In this document: positions 1 to 7,678 of the stretch, piece by piece
Numbering within the stretch: position 1 is the stretch's first letter
Layout: each line of letters opens with the position of its first letter
Notes under the pieces: model-generated
The model's input: the letters and a program-made list of their open reading frames with translations, nothing else
Database searches by the model: none
What the model was told of the DNA's origin: nothing
Made by a program: the position numbers and the translations under genes
Source of the DNA: an uncultured Negativicutes bacterium
Lineage (GTDB): Bacteria; Bacillota; Negativicutes; Veillonellales; Megasphaeraceae
Length of the DNA stretch: 59,116 nucleotides
NCBI GenBank assembly: GCA_900752195.1
Contig: CAADUJ010000023.1
Location: 1 to 59,116, forward strand
Direction of reading: 5' to 3'

Positions 1-19
1 ACCGCATGTGAAATTGTAA

Positions 20-95
20 TGGTGCTCAGGGACGGAATTGAACCGCCGACACGGGGATTTTCAGTCCCCTGCTCTACCGACTGAGCTACCTGAGC
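20..95 (-). tRNA. tRNA-Phe (GAA)
   Basis: Read on the minus strand this is a 76-nt cloverleaf with 5' GCTCAGG pairing with CCTGAGC, an encoded 3' CCA, a T-loop (GGTTCAATTCC), and an anticodon stem GGGGA/TCCCC around the loop CTGAAAA, which places GAA as anticodon. It lies 6 nt downstream of tRNA-Asp, so the two are probably processed from one transcript that continues leftwards out of the window. Confidence 0.96.
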
Positions 96-101
96 AAAAT
101 A

Positions 102-178
102 TGGCGACCTCGATCGGATTTGAACCGACGATCTTCGCCGTGACAGGGCGACATGTTAAACCGCTACACCACGAGGCC
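102..178 (-). tRNA. tRNA-Asp (GTC)
   Basis: A 77-nt minus-strand cloverleaf: acceptor GGCCTCG pairs with CGAGGTC, followed by discriminator G and an encoded CCA. The anticodon loop CTGTCAC gives GTC. It is the first gene of the tRNA transcript seen here; tRNA-Phe follows directly. Confidence 0.96.
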
Positions 179-225
179 GTTTCCACTCTTTTTGTCCAGG
201 CCGCTTAGTGCCTCGAACAAAAAGA

Positions 226-254
226 ATTGTACCACGAAACGATGACCTTGGCAA
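226..254 (-). promoter_or_regulatory. Promoter of the tRNA-Asp/tRNA-Phe transcript
   Basis: On the minus strand TTGCCA (249-254) and TACAAT (226-231) are separated by 17 nt. Transcription would start about 40 nt before the tRNA-Asp 5' end. Each box is one or two bases from the sigma-70/sigma-A consensus. Confidence 0.7.
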
Positions 255-327
255 GTACTTTTTTCAAACTTTTTTTCTTCTTCCTCGAAAAAATTGCCTG
301 ACAGGCTGTATACATCGGCTCCACGTC

Positions 328-357
328 TTGTTTAACCTAGTAAAGGCGGTGTATAAT
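328..357 (+). promoter_or_regulatory. Candidate promoter of the phosphoethanolamine transferase-like gene
   Basis: TTGTTT (328-333) and a perfect TATAAT (352-357) are 18 nt apart, about 75 nt before the start codon at 436. The -35 box is only fair. Confidence 0.5.
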
Positions 358-435
358 TAGCTAGTATTGTCTATTTCAAATCTATTATACCGTTAACTTC
401 TTTATATACTACCGGTTTCCAGAAAGGCATCGCAT

Positions 436-2247
436 ATGAAACATTTAAAAAAGAAAATAGGTTCCCCATTTTTCTCTTTGCTCGGTATTTTCATCATCAT
501 ATACGCCTTATGCTTCCAGTGGCAACTCCAGTTCTCCCTTGGTTTAGGTCAGGACAATCTCCATGATATGACCTATGGATTACTTCCCGCCGTCGGCGCC
601 ATCATCGTATCATTAGCGCTGTATTGGAAGCACCTTTCCCTGTACGCCATTCTGCCCAGTGCCATCGTCGGCGTTTCCTGGATCGTGACAGGCCCTTTTC
701 TCAGTTACAATACCCTTATCAACAGCAATACGATTTACTTGAACAACATATATGATATATACGTCGGCCTCTATCTCTTTGCTATTCTCTTTTGTCTTTC
801 CATGATGGTAACGCAATATGCCCCACGCCGCATCGGCGCATTCCTGTCCATGTTATTTCATTTCATCCCCTTTTCTGTCATCCTTCTCCAATGGGGATAC
901 TTTTATATGTACCACTCATGCATTACGACGACAGGGGCTCTCATCATCTTCCAAACCGGTCCGGCTGAAACCCTTGAATATATCCATTCCTTAGGTTTTC
1001 TCAACGGTATCCTTCTCCTCATAGGAATCCTCGCGCCTTTCATTCTCTTTTATTACTGCCAATACCGGATGCCTTCCTTGCCAGACACAAAACGGTTTCG
1101 TCTCTGGACACCCCTGGCGTCATTGTTACTCGTCATCGCTCCATCCCTTGGCGCTTTAGGGGAAGAAATCTTTCCAGAAGCCTTTCCAATCCGAATTTTT
1201 TTGGATACCCAGGACTATATGAATCGTTCCGCTTTATATGCCGACAACCACACCTATAAATACGCCATGCTCGAGGCCAAGCAACTGACTCCGGCCCCTT
1301 ATAATGACACGATCATAGTCGTCATCGGCGAATCAGAAACGCGGACACTCATGAATGCCTTTAATCCTGACCATGTCCCCAACACGCCCTGGTTAACAAG
1401 CGAAAAGAGCAATCCCAATTTCACGCTTTTCAACAACGTCTATGCCTGCGTCTGGTATACCGTTCCCGTATTGGAACACGCCTTGACAGAATCTAATTTT
1501 TATAACAACAAAGAGTTCAATCAGTCTATTTCTATCATTGACATGGCAAAAAAAGCCGGCTACAAAACGTACTGGTTCAGCAATCAAGGTTCTGTCGGTG
1601 TGGCCGATACACCTATTACCCTTGTCGCTAATACGGCAGACGTATCCGAATGGGTCGATAAGGATCTGAAGGAATCGACTCATGACGAAGCGCTCTTGAA
1701 ATTCCTAGAAAAAGTCAATCCAAACGAAAAGAATTTCATCGTTCTCCACCTCATGGGAAGTCATATTGAATATCGCAACCGATACCCTGCAGAATTTCAA
1801 AAGTTTAACGACGGCAAGCTCAATCGGGAGGCTGACTTCGATAATACCATCCTCTACACGGACTGGATATTACAGCACATCTATGCGTATGCGCAAAGCC
1901 ATTTCAATCTCGATGCCATGGTGTATTTCTCTGACCACGGTTCCGATCCTGATATTGCCCGCCAGCCCGACGGAGCAAGCTTTAAGGTATTACGCATTCC
2001 CATGTTCCTTTACCTGTCGCCATCGTACCAACAAAGAAATCCTGAAATTCAGACCGCTGTAAAAGATCACATTAATTCCTATTTTACAAATGACCTGATG
2101 TATGAATTTGTATGCGGCATCTTAAACATACAATCGGCAAACTACGACCCTTCCATGAGCTTTGCTTCCCCCAAATGGCACATGGAACGAAAAGATTTAG
2201 TCACCCGCTTTGGGCAGACAAGTCTTCTTGAGGACACGGAATATTGA
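436..2247 (+). CDS. Phosphoethanolamine transferase-like membrane sulfatase-fold protein
   Basis: A 603-residue inner-membrane protein with five or so hydrophobic segments in residues 12-240, followed by a periplasmic alkaline-phosphatase/sulfatase-fold domain. This is the EptA/CptA architecture, which moves phosphoethanolamine from phosphatidylethanolamine to lipid A, core sugars or glycans. Visible active-site candidates match the family: Glu299 in VIGES, Thr342 in the ACVWYTVP stretch as the likely nucleophile, and the metal pair Asp500-His501 in YFSDHG. The start is supported by AAAGG upstream. It is monocistronic, flanked by tRNAs and a hairpin at 2441. The exact acceptor cannot be read from sequence; a sulfatase-like enzyme with another phospho-donor is the alternative. 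Confidence 0.8.
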   Translation: MKHLKKKIGSPFFSLLGIFIIIYALCFQWQLQFSLGLGQDNLHDMTYGLLPAVGAIIVSLALYWKHLSLYAILPSAIVGVSWIVTGPFLSYNTLINSNTIYLNNIYDIYVGLYLFAILFCLSMMVTQYAPRRIGAFLSMLFHFIPFSVILLQWGYFYMYHSCITTTGALIIFQTGPAETLEYIHSLGFLNGILLLIGILAPFILFYYCQYRMPSLPDTKRFRLWTPLASLLLVIAPSLGALGEEIFPEAFPIRIFLDTQDYMNRSALYADNHTYKYAMLEAKQLTPAPYNDTIIVVIGESETRTLMNAFNPDHVPNTPWLTSEKSNPNFTLFNNVYACVWYTVPVLEHALTESNFYNNKEFNQSISIIDMAKKAGYKTYWFSNQGSVGVADTPITLVANTADVSEWVDKDLKESTHDEALLKFLEKVNPNEKNFIVLHLMGSHIEYRNRYPAEFQKFNDGKLNREADFDNTILYTDWILQHIYAYAQSHFNLDAMVYFSDHGSDPDIARQPDGASFKVLRIPMFLYLSPSYQQRNPEIQTAVKDHINSYFTNDLMYEFVCGILNIQSANYDPSMSFASPKWHMERKDLVTRFGQTSLLEDTEY

Positions 2248-2440
2248 TGGCTGCATGCACTATCAGTAATCGATATGCATTCCAAACAAGAATCGAAAAT
2301 GATATAAATCTATTTCCATTGATTATGTATTGGTGGTATACTAGACTCGTTCAAAAGAAGGGAGCAGAAACCGTCTTTTGAATCAGTCATCCTTCTCCAA
2401 GGATATATGTACTACACCTCAATGCAATACAATGGATACC

Positions 2441-2480
2441 GAAAAGAGCGAGAACCGTACCCCCGGTTCCCGCTCTTTTC
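2441..2480 (+). terminator. Strong hairpin downstream of the phosphoethanolamine transferase-like gene
   Basis: Arms AAAAGAGCG-A-GAACCG and CGGTTC-C-CGCTCTTTT form a stem of about 15 pairs with a 5-nt loop. The U-rich tail is short (TTTTC), and the symmetric A-run would let it work in both directions. Confidence 0.65.
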
Positions 2481-2684
2481 ATATGTGAGTGCCGCCTTTA
2501 GGCGGCTGTTTGTGTCTTTTCCACAGCTGTCTGTCGCCTTCGGCGACGACTGACATTGACGCTGTCAGCGGGCTTAGCACTGACGCATAACTCAAGTCCT
2601 AACAGGCCTGTGCCCTTCTTAGCAGGCATAAAGCGAATATGCAAATAAATCAACGATAATATTTAATTTTTTCGGTAAAAATAC
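2481..2684. repeat. Non-coding GC-rich hairpin cluster
   Basis: No gene was found here. Two compact perfect hairpins are visible, GCCGCC-TTTA-GGCGGC (2491-2506) and GTCGCC-TTC-GGCGAC (2533-2547), followed by a GCTGTCAGCG stretch. They resemble REP-type extragenic palindromes or eroded terminators. Only one copy occurs in the window, so repeat status is unproven. Confidence 0.3.
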
Positions 2685-2713
2685 GTGACAAATTAATGAT
2701 TATATGTTATACT
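2685..2713 (+). promoter_or_regulatory. Promoter ahead of a short ORF/RNA unit
   Basis: GTGACA (2685-2690) and TATACT (2708-2713) are separated by 17 nt. A good Shine-Dalgarno (AAAGGGGTGA) and an ATG follow within 35 nt, and an intrinsic terminator ends the unit near 3287. Confidence 0.6.
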
Positions 2714-2744
2714 ATGTATAACAAAAGAGAAAGGGGTGAGTCCA

Positions 2745-2885
2745 ATGGGCACAGAAGAACCAATCCATATGGTACGGTCCAACCGACAAAGAGAAATATC
2801 ACATTTATCGGTCCCTGGTAAAGACCGAACGACACGGCACGTAGCCAGTAACATGCAATCTCAGCAGTGTCTGTTGGGCCGCTGA
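2745..2885 (+). CDS. Possible 46-residue small protein or leader ORF, function unknown
   Basis: ATG at 2745 is preceded by AAAGGGGTGA at good spacing and by the promoter at 2685-2713; the frame stays open to TGA at 2883-2885. The product is basic and polar (MGTEEPIHMVRS... ending QQCLLGR), with no signal peptide or membrane segment and no family I recognise. The remaining roughly 360 nt before the terminator at 3247 contain no credible reading frame, so the transcript may be mainly a regulatory RNA, or a decayed gene. The expression signals are better than the coding evidence. Confidence 0.3.
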   Translation: MGTEEPIHMVRSNRQREISHLSVPGKDRTTRHVASNMQSQQCLLGR

Positions 2886-3246
2886 CAACTACATATCGTT
2901 TTTGGTTGAACGTAGCGAAAACGTACGCTTTTTGATACTCCACTCCGATCGGGGTTCAAACAGGTATGAACGGCGGCGGAATGTATACAACGTCCCAATA
3001 CTGCTCAGAGCGCCTGTCCTTTAGCCGACGGTAAGGGCTCAGGTCAAATGATGAAGATACGAAGAGTGTTCATCGAAGCGTAGCGTTGTTTCCCAGTTTA
3101 AGCGTTGTATTATATACTAAATCTTCGTTTACATAGATTACAACATTTGTAGCTTATGATTGTAGTTTCTGTAAGGATACATCGTCTTAACAAACGTTTA
3201 TGAGGTACTATATTCTGAACGTATTTAATTCGACCACATGTACATA
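2886..3246. other. Non-coding stretch between the short ORF and the lysR terminator
   Basis: No convincing gene, tRNA or known riboswitch is visible. The part after 3110 is AT-rich. It probably forms the 3' portion of the transcript that starts near 2720. Confidence 0.3.
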
Positions 3247-3287
3247 AGGCTCTATAACATTTGTCTAGTGTTATAGAGCCTTTATTT
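3247..3287 (+). terminator. Rho-independent terminator just upstream of lysR-type gene
   Basis: GGCTCTATAACA and TGTTATAGAGCC form a perfect 12-bp stem around a 9-nt loop, followed by TTTATTT. It closes the 2685 transcript; only about 30 nt separate it from the regulator's start, so some readthrough into that gene is possible. Confidence 0.85.
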
Positions 3288-3316
3288 GTTATGATATAGG
3301 AAAAGGAGGCACTCTC

Positions 3317-4276
3317 ATGACGTTACAACAGTTATACTATATCGTCGAGCTTTCTAAGCACAATTCCATTTCAGCAGCAGCGCAGGCTTTATTTATTGCC
3401 CAACCCAGCCTAAGTACAGCCATCAAAGAATTAGAAAAGGAATTCCACATCACCATCTTGGAACGGAGCCGTCATGGCATCACATTCACATCAGAGGGAT
3501 TGGAATTCCTCAACTATGCCCATTATATTTTGGAACAAACGACGCGCATGCGCGAACATTTTCACGTTGCAAGCAAAGAAGAAACACTCTGTCTTTCTAT
3601 TTCGGCCCAGCATTACATGTTTGCCGTCGATGCCCTCGTTTCATATATCAAGCGTCTCCCATCAGGAAAAGCCTATGATATTCAGCTTCAAGAAGTCCGG
3701 ACGAGTCAGGTAATCCAAGATATCGTAACACGACGAAGCCAGCTCGGCATACTCTTCATCTCGAATATGACACGTCGCTTCATGGAACGGACTCTGCGTA
3801 AAAACGAACTCGTCTTCACGCCGCTATTCCACTCGACGCCATCCATTTTCATTCGCCACAATCATCCACTAGCGAATAAAAAAAGCGTATCCATCGAAGA
3901 TCTCGAGCCCTTTCCGTACGTCCATTATATCCAAGGAGAAGACTCGTACCAATTTTCTGAAGAAATTTTTCTTCCTGACATTAAACCTAAATGTAAAATA
4001 GGTATCACCGATCGGTCCACTTGTTTAAACATCATTGCAACCACCGACTCCTATACGCTTGGCACGGGCATCCTCTTTCGCTATATCCGAGGTCGCGCCT
4101 TGACGAGTATTCCCTTGTCTAACCCATTAGATACGATGGAAATCGGCTGGATTAAACTGAAGGCAACGTCGTTGTCTCCAGAAGCGCAAGGTTTCATCCG
4201 TCAACTCGAGCGCGCTCTACACACGGTACATCTGGAACCATTAAAGAAAAGCGCAAGTCTTCGCAAAAAGCAATAG
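3317..4276 (+). CDS. LysR-family transcriptional regulator
   Basis: A 319-residue LTTR. Residues 1-60 form the winged helix-turn-helix (SAAAQALFIAQPSLSTAIKE is the typical recognition segment), then a linker helix and a periplasmic-binding-protein-like effector domain (about 90-300). AAAAGGAGGC lies 7 nt before the ATG. The gene converges on the NhaC antiporter gene with stop codons 1 nt apart. Candidate LTTR-type dyads sit in the antiporter promoter region (5828-5849), so that locus is its most likely target; the effector is unknown. Confidence 0.92.
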   Translation: MTLQQLYYIVELSKHNSISAAAQALFIAQPSLSTAIKELEKEFHITILERSRHGITFTSEGLEFLNYAHYILEQTTRMREHFHVASKEETLCLSISAQHYMFAVDALVSYIKRLPSGKAYDIQLQEVRTSQVIQDIVTRRSQLGILFISNMTRRFMERTLRKNELVFTPLFHSTPSIFIRHNHPLANKKSVSIEDLEPFPYVHYIQGEDSYQFSEEIFLPDIKPKCKIGITDRSTCLNIIATTDSYTLGTGILFRYIRGRALTSIPLSNPLDTMEIGWIKLKATSLSPEAQGFIRQLERALHTVHLEPLKKSASLRKKQ

Positions 4277-4277
4277 A

Positions 4278-5681
4278 TTATACGCTGGCTGTCTTGTCTT
4301 TCCCGACCTGGCTCTGCGGACACTGTTCTTCATAATTCCAAGGATCCTTGTGGATAAACCCATCGGAGAAGGGAATAAAAATGGATACGATGGCAGAAAT
4401 ACCCAGAAGGTAGATAAACCAGCAATATGGCAATACTTCTAAGGGCGATACGGCGCCGCCAGAAAAGCCTGTGACGATGAGCATCTGCGCACCATACGGT
4501 ATGAGGCCCTGGAAGATCGTCGAAAACGTACTCAGTAGTGCCGCACTCCGCCGAGGATCGACGTGGAATTTATAGCAAAGGCTCCGGGCCATTTCACCAT
4601 TGATTATAATGGATACGGTATTATTAGCCGTCGCAAGGTCTGTCAGCGAGACGAGAGACGAAATGCCGAGCTGCGCACTTTTCTTGCCTTTGACAAATTT
4701 ACCGACTGTTACCAGCAAGTAATTGATGCCGCCAGCCTTGCTGACCATTGCGGCCAAACCACCTGTCAACAGAGAAAGGAAGAAGATATCCGTCATCCCT
4801 AAGAAACCATCGTAAATGGCCTGCGCAAACGTCAGTAACGTAACATGACCATAGAACAACCCGATTAATCCTGCCAAGAGCGTCCCTCCCACGAGGACGA
4901 CAAATACGTTTATGCCTGCAATGGCCGTGATGAGGACAACGATATAGGGTAATACTTTTACAATATCGAAAGGATAGTCTCCCATGGATACATTCGTGCC
5001 AACATCTGCAAAGACGACTAATAAGATGACCGTAAGAATCGCTGGCACTAAAGTAAGCCAGAAATTTAAACGGAATTTATCCTTCATGGCGCATCCCTGC
5101 GTCCGCGTCGATGCAATGGTCGTATCGGAAATAATCGATAAGTTATCGCCTAACATGATGCCACCCATAATGCACCCCATCATGAGAGGCAAGGGAATAC
5201 CTGCTTTTTCTGCTACGCCAATGGCAATAGGCCCTACGGCAGCAGCACTGCCGACAGACGTTCCCGTCGCCGTTGCAATAAAGCCTGAAATGACGAAGAC
5301 GCCAGCGGCTAAGTATTCAGGAGGAATATAGGTAAGTCCCAGGTTGACCGTAGAGTCGATGCCTCCCATAGCCTTACAGGTCGCCGCAAAACCACCTGCA
5401 AGGAGATAAATGATGCACATAATGATGATGTTAGAATCACCACAACCTTTGACAAATGTATCGAATTGTTCGTCAAATTTACCTTTTAAAATAAAAAATG
5501 CCGATATAACACCAATAGCAGCCGCCAGAGGTGCCGGGAATTGATAAAAGGCCATCTTCATGCCCATCATATCAAGAAATATGCCTGATCCTAAATACAC
5601 AGCAACAAATATAAAAAATGGAATAAGAGCTTTACCACTGACTATTGTATTATTGCTATCATTACGTTTTTCTTCATTCAT
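4278..5681 (-). CDS. nhaC: Na+/H+ antiporter, NhaC family
   Basis: A 467-residue polytopic membrane protein with about 11 hydrophobic spans. The conserved core is recognisable around the GTSVGSAAAVGPIAIG loop and the MLGDNLSIISDTT segment, characteristic of NhaC-type ion antiporters. Start ATG at 5681 has AAAGGAAC upstream. It is 315 nt downstream of methionine gamma-lyase but separated from it by a terminator and its own promoter. Some family members exchange organic acids or amino acid products (for example malate/lactate), so with a methionine-degrading enzyme next door the substrate may be more than sodium. The family call is firm, the substrate is not. Confidence 0.85.
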   Translation of the reverse strand: MNEEKRNDSNNTIVSGKALIPFFIFVAVYLGSGIFLDMMGMKMAFYQFPAPLAAAIGVISAFFILKGKFDEQFDTFVKGCGDSNIIIMCIIYLLAGGFAATCKAMGGIDSTVNLGLTYIPPEYLAAGVFVISGFIATATGTSVGSAAAVGPIAIGVAEKAGIPLPLMMGCIMGGIMLGDNLSIISDTTIASTRTQGCAMKDKFRLNFWLTLVPAILTVILLVVFADVGTNVSMGDYPFDIVKVLPYIVVLITAIAGINVFVVLVGGTLLAGLIGLFYGHVTLLTFAQAIYDGFLGMTDIFFLSLLTGGLAAMVSKAGGINYLLVTVGKFVKGKKSAQLGISSLVSLTDLATANNTVSIIINGEMARSLCYKFHVDPRRSAALLSTFSTIFQGLIPYGAQMLIVTGFSGGAVSPLEVLPYCWFIYLLGISAIVSIFIPFSDGFIHKDPWNYEEQCPQSQVGKDKTASV

Positions 5682-5747
5682 ACAAAATCCCGTTCCTTTC
5701 GCTTGACAAAATCGCTAATAAAGAAAGTATCTGCTTGAAAGGATTAT

Positions 5748-5776
5748 ATTATACCACTGGAATACCCTACAATGAA
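5748..5776 (-). promoter_or_regulatory. Promoter of the NhaC-type antiporter gene
   Basis: Minus-strand TTCATT (5771-5776) and TATAAT (5748-5753) are 17 nt apart. The -35 box lies inside the palindrome TGAA-GT-TTCA, so a bound protein would block polymerase. A second TATAAT occurs at 5826-5831. Confidence 0.65.
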
Positions 5777-5871
5777 GTTTCAGTATGTTTGTGTATAAAT
5801 TCACTTACTTTTTTGTCTGAACTTCATTATAGTATCGAACTCCGCTATATCTTCACATACTGTAGCACAGT
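5771..5871 (-). promoter_or_regulatory. Operator cluster upstream of the NhaC-type gene
   Basis: Four dyads lie in 100 nt: TGAA-GT-TTCA (5773-5782), TGAA-C-TTCA (5818-5826), TATAG-N12-CTATA (5828-5849) and ACTGT-AGC-ACAGT (5859-5871). The first two are near copies in inverted context (AATGAAGTTTCAG / CTGAACTTCATT), about 45 bp apart. TATAG-N12-CTATA has the spacing of an LTTR box and fits the convergent LysR-family gene as regulator. The assignment is inference. Confidence 0.45.
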
Positions 5872-5916
5872 ACACCGCATTTAAAAGTAGATTACCATCA
5901 CGTGCACCCATAAAAT

Positions 5917-5960
5917 AAGGGCCGCCGAGCGCGCAAATCGTACGCCGAAGGCGGCCCTTT
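5917..5960 (-). terminator. Terminator of methionine gamma-lyase gene
   Basis: On the minus strand AGGGCCGCC and GGCGGCCCT form a 9-bp GC-rich stem (with a further hairpin-forming insert), followed by TTATTTTA. It sits 37 nt after the stop codon. Confidence 0.75.
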
Positions 5961-5996
5961 GTTTCATGCAAAGAGTATGCTAAACCTTATTAGACT

Positions 5997-7196
5997 TTAT
6001 TTTACGAGATCCAACGCCTGTTTCAAATCGGCAATGATATCCTCTGCATCTTCCAAACCTACCGACAGACGGACAAGGCCTTCGCTGATGCCGGACGCTT
6101 TTAATTCTTCCGGTGTATACGTCGAATGCGTCATAGAAGCAGCATGTTCAATCAACGTTTCAGCATCGCCTAATGATACGGCAAGGGTGCAGAGCTTCAC
6201 ATTATTCATGACAACGGCACCTTCAGCCTTACCACCTTTTAATTCAAAAGCGAGCATGCCGCCAGGGAGACGCATCTGTTTCTTCGCCAAATCATACTGC
6301 GGGAAGCTCTTGAGACCTGGGTAATACACCTTTTCAACAGCAGGATGGCCTTCAAGGAATTCTGCGACTTTCATAGCATTGGCCGAATGTTTTTCCATGC
6401 GGAGTGCCAATGTCTTGAGCCCCCGGGCAACGAGGAAGCTGTCAAACGGACTTAATACAGAGCCTGTCATGTCCTTGATACCGAAGAGACGGACATTGTT
6501 GATGTATTCCTGTGTACCAACAACAAAGCCGGCAATGACGTCACCATGGCCATTCAAATACTTCGTTGCCGAATGAACGACTACATCGGCGCCAAGTGCT
6601 AACGGTCTCTGGATATAGGGCGAGCAGAAGGTGTTATCGACGACGACCGTAATGTCACCGGCAGCATGAGCCATTTTGCTGATTCCTTCGATATCGGAAA
6701 TCTTCAGCGTCGGATTGGCCGGTGTTTCCAAATATACGACTTTCGTATTCGGCTTGATAGCCTTTTTAATAGCATCCATATCGGTAATATCGACGAAGCT
6801 GACTTCCACACCATAACGGGTCATGCCATGGTTGAGTAACGCAAAAGTGCAACCATACAGGGTATCGCTGGCAACGACGTGATCGCCTGCAGACAACAAC
6901 GTCCATAAAGCCGATGAAATAGCACCCATGCCGGAACCGGCGGATACACACGCTTCGCCGCCTTCAAGCATCGCAATTTTTTCTTCTACCTGCGTATTGC
7001 TCGGATTGCCAAGACGGGAATAGATATAACCTGGTTCCTTCAATGCAAACCGATTGCCCCCTTGTTCAGCTGAGTCAAAGACGAATGTCGACGACTGATA
7101 AATCGGGTTCGTCAGTGCACCAAATTCATTTTTCATCGCACCTGCATGAATAGCTTGCGTAGCAAAACCCATTTTTTTCAACGTTTCTTTTTCCAT
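5997..7196 (-). CDS. megL: Methionine gamma-lyase
   Basis: A 399-residue PLP enzyme of the Cys/Met metabolism family that splits L-methionine to methanethiol, 2-oxobutyrate and ammonia. Tyr114 and Cys116 in LYGCTF are the residues that set true methionine gamma-lyases apart from cystathionine lyases; Lys212 in SATKYLNGH is the PLP lysine (Pseudomonas enzyme: Tyr114, Cys116, Lys211). Start is supported by AAGGAGG 6 nt upstream. It has its own terminator and is followed by an NhaC-type antiporter gene. In an amino-acid fermenter it supplies 2-oxobutyrate for propionate formation and releases a volatile thiol. Confidence 0.92.
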   Translation of the reverse strand: MEKETLKKMGFATQAIHAGAMKNEFGALTNPIYQSSTFVFDSAEQGGNRFALKEPGYIYSRLGNPSNTQVEEKIAMLEGGEACVSAGSGMGAISSALWTLLSAGDHVVASDTLYGCTFALLNHGMTRYGVEVSFVDITDMDAIKKAIKPNTKVVYLETPANPTLKISDIEGISKMAHAAGDITVVVDNTFCSPYIQRPLALGADVVVHSATKYLNGHGDVIAGFVVGTQEYINNVRLFGIKDMTGSVLSPFDSFLVARGLKTLALRMEKHSANAMKVAEFLEGHPAVEKVYYPGLKSFPQYDLAKKQMRLPGGMLAFELKGGKAEGAVVMNNVKLCTLAVSLGDAETLIEHAASMTHSTYTPEELKASGISEGLVRLSVGLEDAEDIIADLKQALDLVK

Positions 7197-7621
7197 TTTT
7201 GCTCCTCCTTATAAAAGCATCGTATCTACCTTAACTTACTTTTATCGCATAGTAACGATATGCGTTTTTCATATCTGTTACCGCAAGTATATCATGCGTT
7301 TTCATCATTGTATAATATATATTATTTTTGCTTATTTATAGTTTAAAACTATGGAATAGCCTCGTTGTGTATCATGTATATTGTCAATGGTACTTTTATG
7401 AAAAAAGATGAGTTGTTATTTTACATATAGTTGGTGTATATGTAAATGAATTTTAAAAAAAATATCGATTTTTAATTTATTTAAAAATGATAACTGGACA
7501 AGAAAATTAAGTGTTATGTCTATAAGACGTATTAGGCATTTTTTATTTTCATATTCTTGTCCTTATTTTTATAGCTACACACTATGCAAATAGCTATATG
7601 TTGCGATTTTATGATAATCCA
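7197..7621. other. AT-rich intergenic region upstream of methionine gamma-lyase
   Basis: No gene is seen in 425 nt. Visible structures: hairpin CGCATA-N7-TATGCG (7246-7264) in the likely leader of the lyase gene, a near-perfect ATAGTTT-A-AAACTAT palindrome around 7340-7355, and a long dyad GGACAAGA (7496-7503) / TCTTGTCC (7555-7562) with a 51-nt loop. No known riboswitch was recognised. Confidence 0.35.
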
Positions 7622-7663
7622 AAATAAAAGGAACCAGCTTCTCTGATGCACGCAACTGGTTCC
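7622..7663 (-). terminator. Terminator of the metallo-hydrolase gene
   Basis: Minus strand GGAACCAG / CTGGTTCC stem (8 bp, 18-nt loop) followed by TTTTATTTT, 16 nt after the stop codon. Confidence 0.8.
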
Positions 7664-7678
7664 TCTACTCACGGTATT

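Noticed and set aside
436..2247. Arylsulfatase or lipoteichoic acid synthase
   Set aside because: The membrane topology plus GES, late Thr and SDHG placement fit phosphoethanolamine transferases better, and the host appears to have an outer membrane.
2707..2943. A 78-codon minus-strand frame with a hydrophobic C-terminus in the gap before lysR
   Set aside because: It starts at GTG with no properly spaced ribosome binding site, lies antisense to a better promoter/short-ORF unit and resembles no family.
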